Source: Lysobacterales bacterium 15-68-25 (GTDB taxonomy: Bacteria; Pseudomonadota; Gammaproteobacteria; Xanthomonadales; Rhodanobacteraceae). Taken from it: DNA of 64,000 bases. The stretch is from NCBI GenBank assembly GCA_002279065.1, contig NCKB01000005.1, positions 62,001 through 126,000 on the forward strand, read 5' to 3'. A program made the position numbers and the translations under genes. Of this stretch, positions 26,416 through 34,128 are shown in pieces. Below the pieces are notes generated by a model. The model saw only the letters and a list, made by a program, of their open reading frames with translations, was not told where the DNA came from and searched no databases. Position 1 is the stretch's first letter. Each line of letters begins with the position of its first letter.

Positions 26416-28680
26416 ATGACCCCGACCGCCCGACGCCTCGTGCCGGCCAACCTTCGTTCGCGAGCCCTCCTGGCGCTGGCGCTGCTCGGCTTCGCCGCGC
26501 CCGCGCTCGCGGTGCATATCGACGGCCACATCGATCCGGGCGAGTGGCGCGGGGCGAAGCACATCACCGATTTCCGCAAGGTGCAGCCGCTCAACGGCGA
26601 GCCGGCCAGCCTGCCGACCGAGGCCTGGGTGCTGTCCACGCCGAAGGGGCTGGCCATCGCTTTCCGCTGCACCCAGCCGCCCGGCGTGCCGCGCACCCGG
26701 CAGCGGATCCGTCGCGACGAGAACGCACAGGTCGACAAGGTCAACCTGATGATCGACTTCAACGGCGATGGGCGCACCGGCTACGACTTCACCGTGACGC
26801 TGAGCAACGACATCGACGACGCGGTGATCACCAGCGAGACGACGTTCAATACCGACTGGGACGGCAACTGGAAGCATGCGGTGAGCGAGGATGCCAGGGG
26901 CTGGAGCGTGGAGATGCTCATCCCCTGGTACATCGCACCGATGCGCGCGGCGGACGGTGGCGAGCGCACCGTGCGGATGTACCTGGACCGCGTGATCGGC
27001 TCGACCGGCGAGCGCGACGCCTGGCCGGTGGCCAGCTTCACCCGGCCCCGCTTCGTGTCCGACTTCACGCCGGTGACGCTGCCGGCGTACAACCAGCCGC
27101 TGCTGGCGGTGACACCGTATGTGGTGGGCGTGCGCGACCGGGTGGCCGGGCGCAGCCACGGCAACGCGGGCGCGGACATCTTCTGGAAGCCGAACGGGCA
27201 GACCCAGCTCACCGCCACCATCAACCCGGACTTCGGCCAGGTCGAGAGCGACGACCTGGTGGTGAATTTCGGCGCCGAGGAAACCTTCTTCACCGACAAG
27301 CGGCCGTTCTTCACCGAGAACCAGGGCATCTTCGACTTCAGCCTGCTGATCGACAACAGCCAGCTGATCTATACCCGTCGCGTCGGCGGACCGGCCGACG
27401 ACGGCAGCGGCGCGGCCGACGTCGCCGGCGCGGTCAAGCTCAACGGCAGCGTCGGCGCCACGGAGTACGGCGTGCTGGCGGCGCAGGAGAGCGGCGATGC
27501 CGGGCGCAGTTTCGGCGCGCTGCGGGTGGAGCATGACTTCGGCACGCAATCGCTCGGGCTGCTGGCCACCCGCGTGGACCGGCCGTTCCTCGACCGCCAG
27601 GCCGACGTGGTCGGCATCGATCACCGCTGGCAGCCCAACGACAAGCTCACCGTCACCAGCAACGTGGTCGGCAGTCACATCGACGAGCAGGGCCATCTGG
27701 TCACCGGCATGGGGGCCACCAGCGTCGTCGAGTACGAGATGAACGAGCGGTGGACCCAGCAATGGCTGGCGATGCATTTCGATGACCGGCTCGACATCAA
27801 CGACTTCGGCTACCTGCCGCGCAACAGCCTGAACTACCTGCACTGGGAGGTGCAGCGCCGCTACGCCAACCTGCCGGCGGACTCGAGGTATGCCTCGCAC
27901 CGCTGGCGCTTCCGCATCATCGGCATCGACGACGACCGCGGCGTCAAGCTGGAGCGGCAGTTGCGGATCATCCGCCAGAGCCAGTTGCGCGACGGCGGCG
28001 AGGAAGACATCCAGCTCAATCTCAACACGCCTGCCTACGACGACCTGCTCACCCGTGGCCACGGCGTGCTGCGCCGGCCCGCGATCGATCTGTTCGACTG
28101 GGTACGCACCAGTCCGCGCGATGGCGACTGGGCGTGGAAGCGCGAGCTGGCCGCGGTCGGCAGCGATCGCGTGGGCATGCGCCGGATCGGCTACGAAGTG
28201 ATGTTCGAGCCGACCTATTTCTTCAGCGATGCGCTGAGCGTATTCGGCGGACCGGACTACAAGTTCCTGCCGGACTGGCTGGTGTGGCAGCACGACAACC
28301 TGATCGGCAGCTTCGACAGCCATTCGATCCTGCTCGACGCCGGCGTGAACTGGAACATCAGCGGCCACCAGGAACTGCGCGTAAAGCTGCAGGCGCTGGG
28401 CCTGGATGCGCGCCTGCGCGGCGCCTATCGGGTGGCACCGAACGCACGCGCCGTGCGCACCAACGACCCGGTCAACGACTTCAGCGTGCGCAACCTGGGA
28501 TTCCAGGTGCGCTACCGCTACGAGCTGGCGCCGTTGTCGGACCTCTACGTGGTGTACGCCCGCGGTGGCTACCTGCTGGATCCACGCTATGAGGAGGCCG
28601 GCTCGCAGTTCGGGCGCAGTTTCGACCTGCGTGACAGCGAGCAGCTGCTGGTCAAGCTGGCGTACCGCTTCGAGCTCTGA
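26416..28680 (+). CDS. Large DUF5916-type outer-membrane protein with CBM9-like N-terminus
   Basis: 754 residues. A signal peptide (LLALALLGFAAPALA, residues ~18-33) leads into a carbohydrate-binding family-9-like domain (VHIDGHIDPGEWRGAKHITD; VNLMIDFNGDGRTGYDFTV). The C-terminal DUF5916 part starts with the family signature TINPDFGQVESDDLVVNF and ETFFTDKRPFFTENQGIF, then about 400 residues of alternating aromatic/polar strands with a C-terminal RFEL ending in a hydrophobic residue, typical of an outer-membrane beta-barrel. The function of such proteins is unproven; glycan binding or uptake is plausible. ATG 26416 is chosen because it gives the signal peptide. The 3' end overlaps the convergent gene by 29 bases. 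Confidence 0.85.
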   Translation: MTPTARRLVPANLRSRALLALALLGFAAPALAVHIDGHIDPGEWRGAKHITDFRKVQPLNGEPASLPTEAWVLSTPKGLAIAFRCTQPPGVPRTRQRIRRDENAQVDKVNLMIDFNGDGRTGYDFTVTLSNDIDDAVITSETTFNTDWDGNWKHAVSEDARGWSVEMLIPWYIAPMRAADGGERTVRMYLDRVIGSTGERDAWPVASFTRPRFVSDFTPVTLPAYNQPLLAVTPYVVGVRDRVAGRSHGNAGADIFWKPNGQTQLTATINPDFGQVESDDLVVNFGAEETFFTDKRPFFTENQGIFDFSLLIDNSQLIYTRRVGGPADDGSGAADVAGAVKLNGSVGATEYGVLAAQESGDAGRSFGALRVEHDFGTQSLGLLATRVDRPFLDRQADVVGIDHRWQPNDKLTVTSNVVGSHIDEQGHLVTGMGATSVVEYEMNERWTQQWLAMHFDDRLDINDFGYLPRNSLNYLHWEVQRRYANLPADSRYASHRWRFRIIGIDDDRGVKLERQLRIIRQSQLRDGGEEDIQLNLNTPAYDDLLTRGHGVLRRPAIDLFDWVRTSPRDGDWAWKRELAAVGSDRVGMRRIGYEVMFEPTYFFSDALSVFGGPDYKFLPDWLVWQHDNLIGSFDSHSILLDAGVNWNISGHQELRVKLQALGLDARLRGAYRVAPNARAVRTNDPVNDFSVRNLGFQVRYRYELAPLSDLYVVYARGGYLLDPRYEEAGSQFGRSFDLRDSEQLLVKLAYRFEL

Positions 28681-29167
28681 GATCGACCGGCAGCCCGCGC
28701 TCGAGCAGGAAGCGCCGCGCGTTCTCCGCGTCCTGCTCGAACCATGCGCGCGACGAGCCGAGGCGGAAGGTGTAGCCCCAGGCGTCCATGTCGGCCATCA
28801 GCCGGTCGCGTCCGACCCCGGGCAGCGCATCGGCGAGGACGATCTGCAGGTAGCAGGTGGCGTCCTCTTCCTCGATCGAGTCGGTGGCGTCGGTGTGCAC
28901 GGCGGCGCGACGCTCGGCCGGAAGCACGATCAGGTGGCCGGCCTCGTGCAGCAGCGAGTGCACCGGGGTGTCGCCGCGGGCGTAGACGGTGGTGCCGATG
29001 ATGCCGGCTTCCTCGTCGCCCCAGAAGCTGCCGGGGATCGGCGCACCGTCGGCGACGGGGGCGAGGGTCAGGCCGAAGCGGGCGAGCAGGGCGCGTGGTG
29101 CGTATTCGCCGATGTCGGCCAGGCGCAGCACGCCGCCTGGATCGGGAGCGGGATGTTCAGGGTGCAT
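28652..29167 (-). CDS. HExxH putative metallopeptidase, unknown family
   Basis: 171 residues with no signal peptide or membrane helix. The motif VHSLLHEAGHLIVLP is an HExxH zinc site, followed ~35 residues later by EEEDATCYLQIVLAD, whose acidic residues could supply a third ligand. Upstream it has FWGDEEAGIIGTTVYARGDTP. This looks like a minimal gluzincin, but no named family is recognised. It lies 47 bases after minE on the same strand, so it may be the last gene of the min transcript; a perfect palindrome lies in that gap. Its end overlaps the outer-membrane protein gene on the other strand. Cleavage activity is inferred from the motif only. Confidence 0.7.
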   Translation of the reverse strand: MHPEHPAPDPGGVLRLADIGEYAPRALLARFGLTLAPVADGAPIPGSFWGDEEAGIIGTTVYARGDTPVHSLLHEAGHLIVLPAERRAAVHTDATDSIEEEDATCYLQIVLADALPGVGRDRLMADMDAWGYTFRLGSSRAWFEQDAENARRFLLERGLPVDLRARSGTPA

Positions 29168-29176
29168 GGAATGAGG

Positions 29177-29198
29177 GCGCCCGGCAGGTGCCGGGCGC
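29177..29198. repeat. Perfect 10-bp inverted repeat between minE and the HExxH gene
   Basis: GCGCCCGGCA (29177-29186), loop GG, TGCCGGGCGC (29189-29198). No T-run on either side, so it is not a normal terminator; it could be an mRNA-processing or REP-like element. I noticed no second copy in the window. Confidence 0.6.
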
Positions 29199-29214
29199 TA
29201 TCGGAAGGTGGGGC

Positions 29215-29484
29215 TCAGGCCGTGGTGCCGGGTTTTCCGTCGGGCAGGGCGACCGACAGTTCGAGCACCTCGTGACCGCTGTCGTGCTCGAGGTTGATCG
29301 AGATCGCCTCGATGTCGACCTGCACGTACTTCTTGATCACCTCGAGCAGTTCGTTGCGCAGCAGCGGCAGGTAGTCCGGCGCGCCGCGCGTGGAGCGCTC
29401 CTGGGCGACGATGATGCGCAGACGTTCCTTGGCGACGCTGGCGCTGGGCTCGGGCTTGCGCTTGAGGAAGTCGAGGATACCCAT
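29215..29484 (-). CDS. minE: Cell division topological specificity factor MinE
   Basis: 89 residues, the usual length. Displaces MinC and stimulates MinD ATPase at the membrane, driving pole-to-pole oscillation that keeps the Z ring at mid-cell. The N-terminus [10 protein letters not shown] is the membrane-targeting helix; the anti-MinCD segment [15 protein letters not shown] contains the MinD contact positions; the C-terminal dimerisation strands run from [15 protein letters not shown]. It starts five bases after minD's stop, so the two are likely coupled. Confidence 0.97.
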   Translation of the reverse strand: MGILDFLKRKPEPSASVAKERLRIIVAQERSTRGAPDYLPLLRNELLEVIKKYVQVDIEAISINLEHDSGHEVLELSVALPDGKPGTTA

Positions 29485-29489
29485 GCCGA

Positions 29490-30305
29490 TCAGCTCCCGA
29501 AGACGCGCTGGAAGAAGCCCTTCTTGACCACGTCGGTGAAGCGCAGCGGACGTTCCTCGCCGAGGATGCGCGCCACGGTGTCGCCGTAAGCCTGGCCGGC
29601 GATCGCGTTGTCGTCCAGGATCACCGGCACGCCGGCATTGGAGGCGGCCAGCACGTTTTCCGACTCGGGGATCACGCCAATCACGCTCAGGCCAAGGATC
29701 TCCTCGACGTCCTTCACGCTCAGCATCTCGCCGGCGGCGACGCGGGTCGGGTTGTAACGGGTCAGCAGCAGGTGCTGGGTGATCGCGCCGTCGCCACGCT
29801 CGGCGCGGCGGGTCTTGCTCGCCAGCAGGCCGAGGATGCGGTCGGAGTCGCGCACCGACGACACTTCCGGGTTGACCACCACCACCGCCTGGTCGGCGAA
29901 GTACATCGCCAGGTGGGCGCCCTTCTCGATGCCGGCCGGGGAGTCGCACACGACGTAGTCGAAGCCGTCCTCGGACAGGCCGTCGAGCACCTTCTCCACG
30001 CCTTCCTGGGTCAGCGCGTCCTTGTCGCGGGTCTGGCTGGCGGCCAGCACGAACAGGGTCTCGTGGCGCTTGTCCTTGATCAGTGCCTGCTTCAGCGTCG
30101 CCTCGCCGTGCACCACGTTGACGAAGTCGTACACCACGCGGCGCTCGCAGCCCATGATCAGGTCCAGGTTGCGCAGGCCGACGTCGAAGTCGATCACCGC
30201 GACTTTCTTGCCGGCCATGGCCAGGCCGGTGGCCAGCGAGGCGCTGGTGGTGGTCTTGCCGACGCCGCCTTTGCCGGACGTGACAACGATGATCTGTGCA
30301 GTCAA
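29490..30305 (-). CDS. minD: Septum-site-determining ATPase MinD (TTG start)
   Basis: 271-residue ParA-type ATPase that recruits MinC to the membrane. The deviant Walker A box is [12 protein letters not shown] (Lys12 signature and Lys17), with [17 protein letters not shown] and the [13 protein letters not shown]alker B/switch. The C-terminal [17 protein letters not shown] is the amphipathic membrane-targeting helix. The start is TTG at 30305: no ATG or GTG is in frame upstream, and GGGAG lies at eight bases. An out-of-frame ATG-AAC-CCT-TGA straddles this start. It lies between minC and minE, 48 bases after minC. Confidence 0.97.
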   Translation of the reverse strand: MTAQIIVVTSGKGGVGKTTTSASLATGLAMAGKKVAVIDFDVGLRNLDLIMGCERRVVYDFVNVVHGEATLKQALIKDKRHETLFVLAASQTRDKDALTQEGVEKVLDGLSEDGFDYVVCDSPAGIEKGAHLAMYFADQAVVVVNPEVSSVRDSDRILGLLASKTRRAERGDGAITQHLLLTRYNPTRVAAGEMLSVKDVEEILGLSVIGVIPESENVLAASNAGVPVILDDNAIAGQAYGDTVARILGEERPLRFTDVVKKGFFQRVFGS

Positions 30306-30353
30306 GGGTTCATCTCCCGGGAAATCGTTCTTCTAGTAATGGGGTCGCGCCTT

Positions 30354-31118
30354 TTACAGGCGCGCGATCATCAATTTTTCACCATCGAGCCAGCATTGCA
30401 CAGACTGGCCCTCCAGATCCTTGGGGATCTGTTCAAACACCCGGTAGTGGCCGGCGATGGCCACCAGCTCGGCACGGAAGTCCGATACGTAGATGCGCAC
30501 CTTCTCGTCGCCCTGGGCACCGGCCATGGCGCGCCCCCGCAGGCTGCCGTAGACGTGGATGTTGCCGTCGGCGATCACCTCGGCGCCGTTGGCGATGGCG
30601 CCCGTGACGATCAGGTCGCGGTCGCGCGCATAGACCTGCTGGCCCGAGCGCACCGTACCCTCGTGATACTGCGCGCCCAGTGCCGGCCCGGCCGGGGCCG
30701 GGGCGTGTACCGGCTCGCGGACCGGTGCCGGTCGGGTCGGTCCGGTCGCGGCGGGCGCTGCCACGTTGCCGTGCTCCGGCTCGTAGGCGGCGCGGAACTT
30801 GGCAATCAGCGGCAGGCCCATGCGCGTGGCCAGCGCCTCGGTCTCGCTGGTCCCGTAGGCCAGGCCGACCGGCAGCATGCCCGCGCTGCGTACGGCCTCG
30901 AGCAGGGCATCGACGGTACCGTCGTCGGGCAGGTCCATCAGGTGGCTGAGGTCCAGCACCACGGCCGCGCGGGAGAACAACTGGGGGGCGGAGCGCACGC
31001 GGCGCTCCAGTTCGTCGCACAGCGCCGCGGCGTCGGCTCGGCGCACGCGCACGCAGGCTATGCCGACCTGGCCGAAGCGCAGGTCGCAGGCGTCGGAGGT
31101 ATCCATCTTGGCGTTCAT
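30354..31118 (-). CDS. minC: Septum site-determining protein MinC
   Basis: 254-residue inhibitor of FtsZ polymerisation. The N-terminal FtsZ-inhibiting domain (LRFGQVGIACVRVRRADAAA, VVLDLSHLMDLPD) is followed by an Ala/Pro linker of about 35 residues (near 125-160) and the beta-helical C-terminal MinD-binding/dimerisation domain, seen as GTVRSGQQVYARDRDLIVTG and IADGNIHVYGSLRGRAMAGA. The overlapping four bases with the upstream GNAT gene suggest co-translation. It is the first of the minCDE trio. Confidence 0.97.
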   Translation of the reverse strand: MNAKMDTSDACDLRFGQVGIACVRVRRADAAALCDELERRVRSAPQLFSRAAVVLDLSHLMDLPDDGTVDALLEAVRSAGMLPVGLAYGTSETEALATRMGLPLIAKFRAAYEPEHGNVAAPAATGPTRPAPVREPVHAPAPAGPALGAQYHEGTVRSGQQVYARDRDLIVTGAIANGAEVIADGNIHVYGSLRGRAMAGAQGDEKVRIYVSDFRAELVAIAGHYRVFEQIPKDLEGQSVQCWLDGEKLMIARL

Positions 31119-31705
31119 GCAGGGGATTGGGGGTGATGGGCCAGGCGCTCGGTCAGCCAGGGAACGTCAGGCAGTCCACCGTGTTCCAGGTAGGTGTCGC
31201 GCACATAGCCGAAGCTGGGCAGCTCGCGTGCCAGCAGACTCACCTGCGGGCCGTCCTCGCCCATGCGCTGCTGACCGACTTCCTGGAAGCCGTAGGTGCC
31301 ATGGAACAGCACCACCACGTCGTCGCGGGGCTCCAGGAACACCTCGCAGGCCAGCAGCGGTACCCGCACCTCGGCATAGCTGATGACGTCGCAATAGAAG
31401 ATGCGTCCGAGGCCGTGGCGGCGAAACGCGTTGGCGATGACGATGCGGTCGATGTAGACGAATTGCGGATAACGCCCGGAGAACCAGCGGTAGTTGGGGC
31501 TGCCGTAGGCGCCTCCCTCCCGCATGGCGATCAGGAAACCGGCGATCTGGCCGTCGATCTCGGCGACGCGGAAATAGTCCGCGTGGTCGTAGAAGTAGCG
31601 CAGTTGCGCCGCGTCGATGGCGAGGATGGAGCGGCCGGCGGTGTTGTTCAATGCCAGCACGGCATCCAGGTCGTGCTCGCGCACGTCGCGGATGGCAAGG
31701 GCCAT
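31115..31705 (-). CDS. GNAT-family N-acetyltransferase ahead of minC
   Basis: 196-residue GNAT-fold protein. The acetyl-CoA-binding motif A is visible as QFVYIDRIVIANAFRRHGLG (the R/Q-x-x-G-x-G pattern), preceded by a VAEIDGQIAGFLIAMREGG strand and followed by LACEVFLEPRDD and FHGTYGFQEVGQQ (motif B). Substrate unknown. It overlaps minC by four bases and is the probable head of the operon GNAT-minC-minD-minE. This arrangement is unexplained by known Min biology; the enzyme might simply share the promoter. Confidence 0.88.
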   Translation of the reverse strand: MALAIRDVREHDLDAVLALNNTAGRSILAIDAAQLRYFYDHADYFRVAEIDGQIAGFLIAMREGGAYGSPNYRWFSGRYPQFVYIDRIVIANAFRRHGLGRIFYCDVISYAEVRVPLLACEVFLEPRDDVVVLFHGTYGFQEVGQQRMGEDGPQVSLLARELPSFGYVRDTYLEHGGLPDVPWLTERLAHHPQSPA

Positions 31706-31851
31706 TCGTTGCTCCGCTTGGGTGTCGAATCGATTGCCGCGCCGGTCGGCGGGCAGGGCGGCGCATTATGACATGGGGCGCGGGTCCCCACACGCGCACC
31801 GCATCAATGTAAAGCCGTTGTAAAGGCGGGGCGGGCGTGACTTCCCGCGCA

Positions 31852-31879
31852 TTGCGGCGCGGCGGCGGCGGCCTATGAT
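31852..31879 (+). promoter_or_regulatory. Promoter giving a probable leaderless kinase mRNA
   Basis: TTGCGG (31852-31857), a 16-base spacer and TATGAT (31874-31879). The ATG at 31887 begins seven bases after the -10 box, where transcription should start, so the kinase mRNA may have no leader. The ATG at 31875 lies inside the box itself. Confidence 0.55.
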
Positions 31880-31886
31880 GCGGGCC

Positions 31887-33119
31887 ATGCCTTGGTTCCA
31901 GTTCAACCATATCCGCGTGCTCCGTTACACGGGGCTGTTCACGTACCTGTGCGTGAGCCTGCCGCTGTGGCCGGGCAACTGGGGTTTGGGGCAGGCCAAC
32001 GTGTGGTGGTGGAGCAACCCCAAGCTGTCGGGATGGGTCATTTCCTATCTGGTCTACGGGGTGGCTTACGTCCTGCTCACCCGGCCGAACCAGCTCGATC
32101 CGGGGCGCGCCCGCTACTCCGCCACCAAGCTGTTCCTGGTCACGCTGATCACGCTGGCGGCCGTGGCGGTGGGCTGGTTCAGCCAGAGCGGACTGTCGGC
32201 GATGCTGATGCTGGTGATCGCGGTGCTGCTGCCATGGCACTTGCCGGTGGTCGCCGGCCTGGTCTGGATGCTGGGCCAGAACCTGCTGCTGATCCCGGTG
32301 ATCGCGAGCTACCAGGGGTGGACGGTCGGCATGGCGATCATGCAGGTCTGCATGTACCTAGGTCTGTCCGCACTGGTATTCATCACCTCGACGGTAGCGA
32401 CCCAGCAGGCCGAGGAGCGCGAGGTGCAGCGCCGGCTCAACTCCGAGCTGCGCGCCACCCGGGCGCTGCTGGCCGAGTCCACCCGGATCGCCGAGCGCAT
32501 GCGCATCGCGCGCGAGCTGCACGACCTGATCGGGCATCACCTCACCGCGCTCAGCCTGAATCTCGAAGTGGCCAGCCACCTGGCCAACGACAAGGCCGGC
32601 GAGCACGTGCGCAAGGCCCAGGCCACCGCCAAGCACCTGCTCTCGGATGTGCGCGAGGCGGTGAGCGAGCTGCGCCAGGACGACGCGATCGACCTGACCC
32701 AGGCGTTGCGCAGCCTGATCGAAGGCGTGCCGGGGCTGGCGGTGCACGTGCAGACGCCGCCGCGCTTCAGCGTGGAGGATCCGCGTCGGGCCCAGGTGCT
32801 CCTGCGCTGTGCCCAGGAGATCATCACCAATACCGCGCGCCACGCCGGCGCCCGCAATCTCTGGCTGCACTTCGCCTACGCGGAGGACGGCATGCTCGGC
32901 CTGCACGCCCGCGACGACGGCCGCGGCGCCAGCAACTATTCGCCCGGCAACGGGATGAGCGGCATGCGTGAGCGCCTGGCCGAGTTCGGCGGCAGCGTGG
33001 TGGTGGACACAGCCCCGATGCAGGGCTTCTCGCTGACCGTGAGGCTGCCCCTGGGAGAGGCCAGCGCGATCGCCCACGCTCCCAGCCGGTTCGAGCCGCC
33101 GGCCCTGAGTCTGCCGTGA
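31887..33119 (+). CDS. Membrane sensor histidine kinase (HisKA_3, NarL/DesK type)
   Basis: 410 residues. The N-terminal third holds about five to six membrane helices with short loops (DesK-like sensor, no large periplasmic domain). A coiled-coil linker (QQAEEREVQRRLNSELRATR) leads to the HisKA_3 phosphoacceptor: ERMRIARELHDLIGHHLTAL, the phosphorylated His being in RELHD (residue 212). A DVREAVSELRQDD helix and an HATPase domain follow, with QEIITNTARHAGARNLWL (N box) and LHARDDGRGASNYSPGNGMSG (G box). ATG 31887 is chosen from promoter geometry; ATG 31875 would add four residues. The response regulator gene follows 113 bases downstream. Confidence 0.93.
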   Translation: MPWFQFNHIRVLRYTGLFTYLCVSLPLWPGNWGLGQANVWWWSNPKLSGWVISYLVYGVAYVLLTRPNQLDPGRARYSATKLFLVTLITLAAVAVGWFSQSGLSAMLMLVIAVLLPWHLPVVAGLVWMLGQNLLLIPVIASYQGWTVGMAIMQVCMYLGLSALVFITSTVATQQAEEREVQRRLNSELRATRALLAESTRIAERMRIARELHDLIGHHLTALSLNLEVASHLANDKAGEHVRKAQATAKHLLSDVREAVSELRQDDAIDLTQALRSLIEGVPGLAVHVQTPPRFSVEDPRRAQVLLRCAQEIITNTARHAGARNLWLHFAYAEDGMLGLHARDDGRGASNYSPGNGMSGMRERLAEFGGSVVVDTAPMQGFSLTVRLPLGEASAIAHAPSRFEPPALSLP

Positions 33120-33232
33120 GCCCCGGCCCGCGGCACCATGCCAGAATGGCCCCGGCAAGGGGTCGTGCTGCGTCCAAAGCGCCGGTCCGCGGGGGCGGTC
33201 CGGCATCGTTATCCACGCGTTGAGGATCCGCA

Positions 33233-33874
33233 ATGATTTCCGTCTGTCTCGTTGACGACCAGAACCTGGTGCGCCAGGGCGTGCGTTCGCTGCTGGACCT
33301 GGCCGAGGACATCCGCGTGGTGGCCGAGTGCGCCGACGGTGCGCAGGCGGTGCTGGAGATTCCGCGGATCAAGCCCGACGTGGTGCTGCTGGACCTGCGC
33401 ATGCCGAACATGAGCGGACTGGAAGTGCTGCAGGCGCTGTCGGCCCGCAACGAGCTGCCACCGACCATCATCCTGACCACGTTCGACGACGACCAACTGG
33501 TGCTGCAGGGCCTGAAGGCCGGCGCACGCGGCTACCTGCTCAAGGACGTGTCGCTGGAGCAGCTGGTCGAGGCCGTGCGGACCGTGGCCGCCGGCGGTTC
33601 GCTGGTCGCCCCGATGGTGACCCAGCGCCTGCTCGCCGGGGTGGGGCGGATCCAGAACCAGTTCACCAGCCTCGAGCAGCCGGACCCGCTGACCGAGCGC
33701 GAGACCGAGATCCTGCGGCTGCTGTCCGGCGGCTACTCCAACAAGGAGATCGCCAACTCGCTGAAGGTGGCCGAGGGCACGGTGAAGAACCACGTGTCCA
33801 ACATCCTCTCCAAGCTGGGTGTGCGCGACCGCACCCGGGCGGTGCTGAAGGCGCTGGAGCTGGGCATCGTCTGA
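33233..33874 (+). CDS. NarL/FixJ-family response regulator
   Basis: 213 residues. The receiver domain has the acidic pair Asp8-Asp9 and phosphoacceptor Asp54 in VVLLDLRMPNMSG, with switch residues in TTFDDD and the YLLKDVS Lys. The C-terminal LuxR-type helix-turn-helix reads LTERETEILRLLSGGYSNKE followed by IANSLKVAEGTVKNHVSNIL. Together with the upstream kinase it forms a two-component pair of the DesK-DesR/LiaSR style, often responding to membrane or cell-wall stress; the actual signal is unknown. Gene 34129 is downstream on the same strand but is separated by a terminator. Confidence 0.95.
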   Translation: MISVCLVDDQNLVRQGVRSLLDLAEDIRVVAECADGAQAVLEIPRIKPDVVLLDLRMPNMSGLEVLQALSARNELPPTIILTTFDDDQLVLQGLKAGARGYLLKDVSLEQLVEAVRTVAAGGSLVAPMVTQRLLAGVGRIQNQFTSLEQPDPLTERETEILRLLSGGYSNKEIANSLKVAEGTVKNHVSNILSKLGVRDRTRAVLKALELGIV

Positions 33875-33936
33875 GCAGTTCGGGCGTCCGGCCGTCCATC
33901 CGGTCACGCATGTTCGTGCTCCGTGCGCGGGCCGCG

Positions 33937-33958
33937 GAGGCCCGCCGGGCCTCATTTT
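33937..33958 (+). terminator. Likely terminator of the two-component operon
   Basis: GAGGCCC (33937-33943), loop GCC, GGGCCTC (33947-33953) followed by ATTTT. Stem of 7 bp with a short T-run; moderate strength. It lies 62 bases after the response-regulator stop. Confidence 0.7.
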
Positions 33959-34128
33959 CGGGCGCGAATCCGGTGCTGCGGGTGCGGATGGCGTTCCTCC
34001 GCGCGAGCAAGTAACATCCGTCGCTTCGGCATATGCCTCCCCCCACGGCCGGGTTCCTCCGGGAAGTCTTCTTGGCGGAGACGGCAATGCTTTCAAGTGC
34101 TGCGTAGAGACGCTCGGAGAACCCTGGA

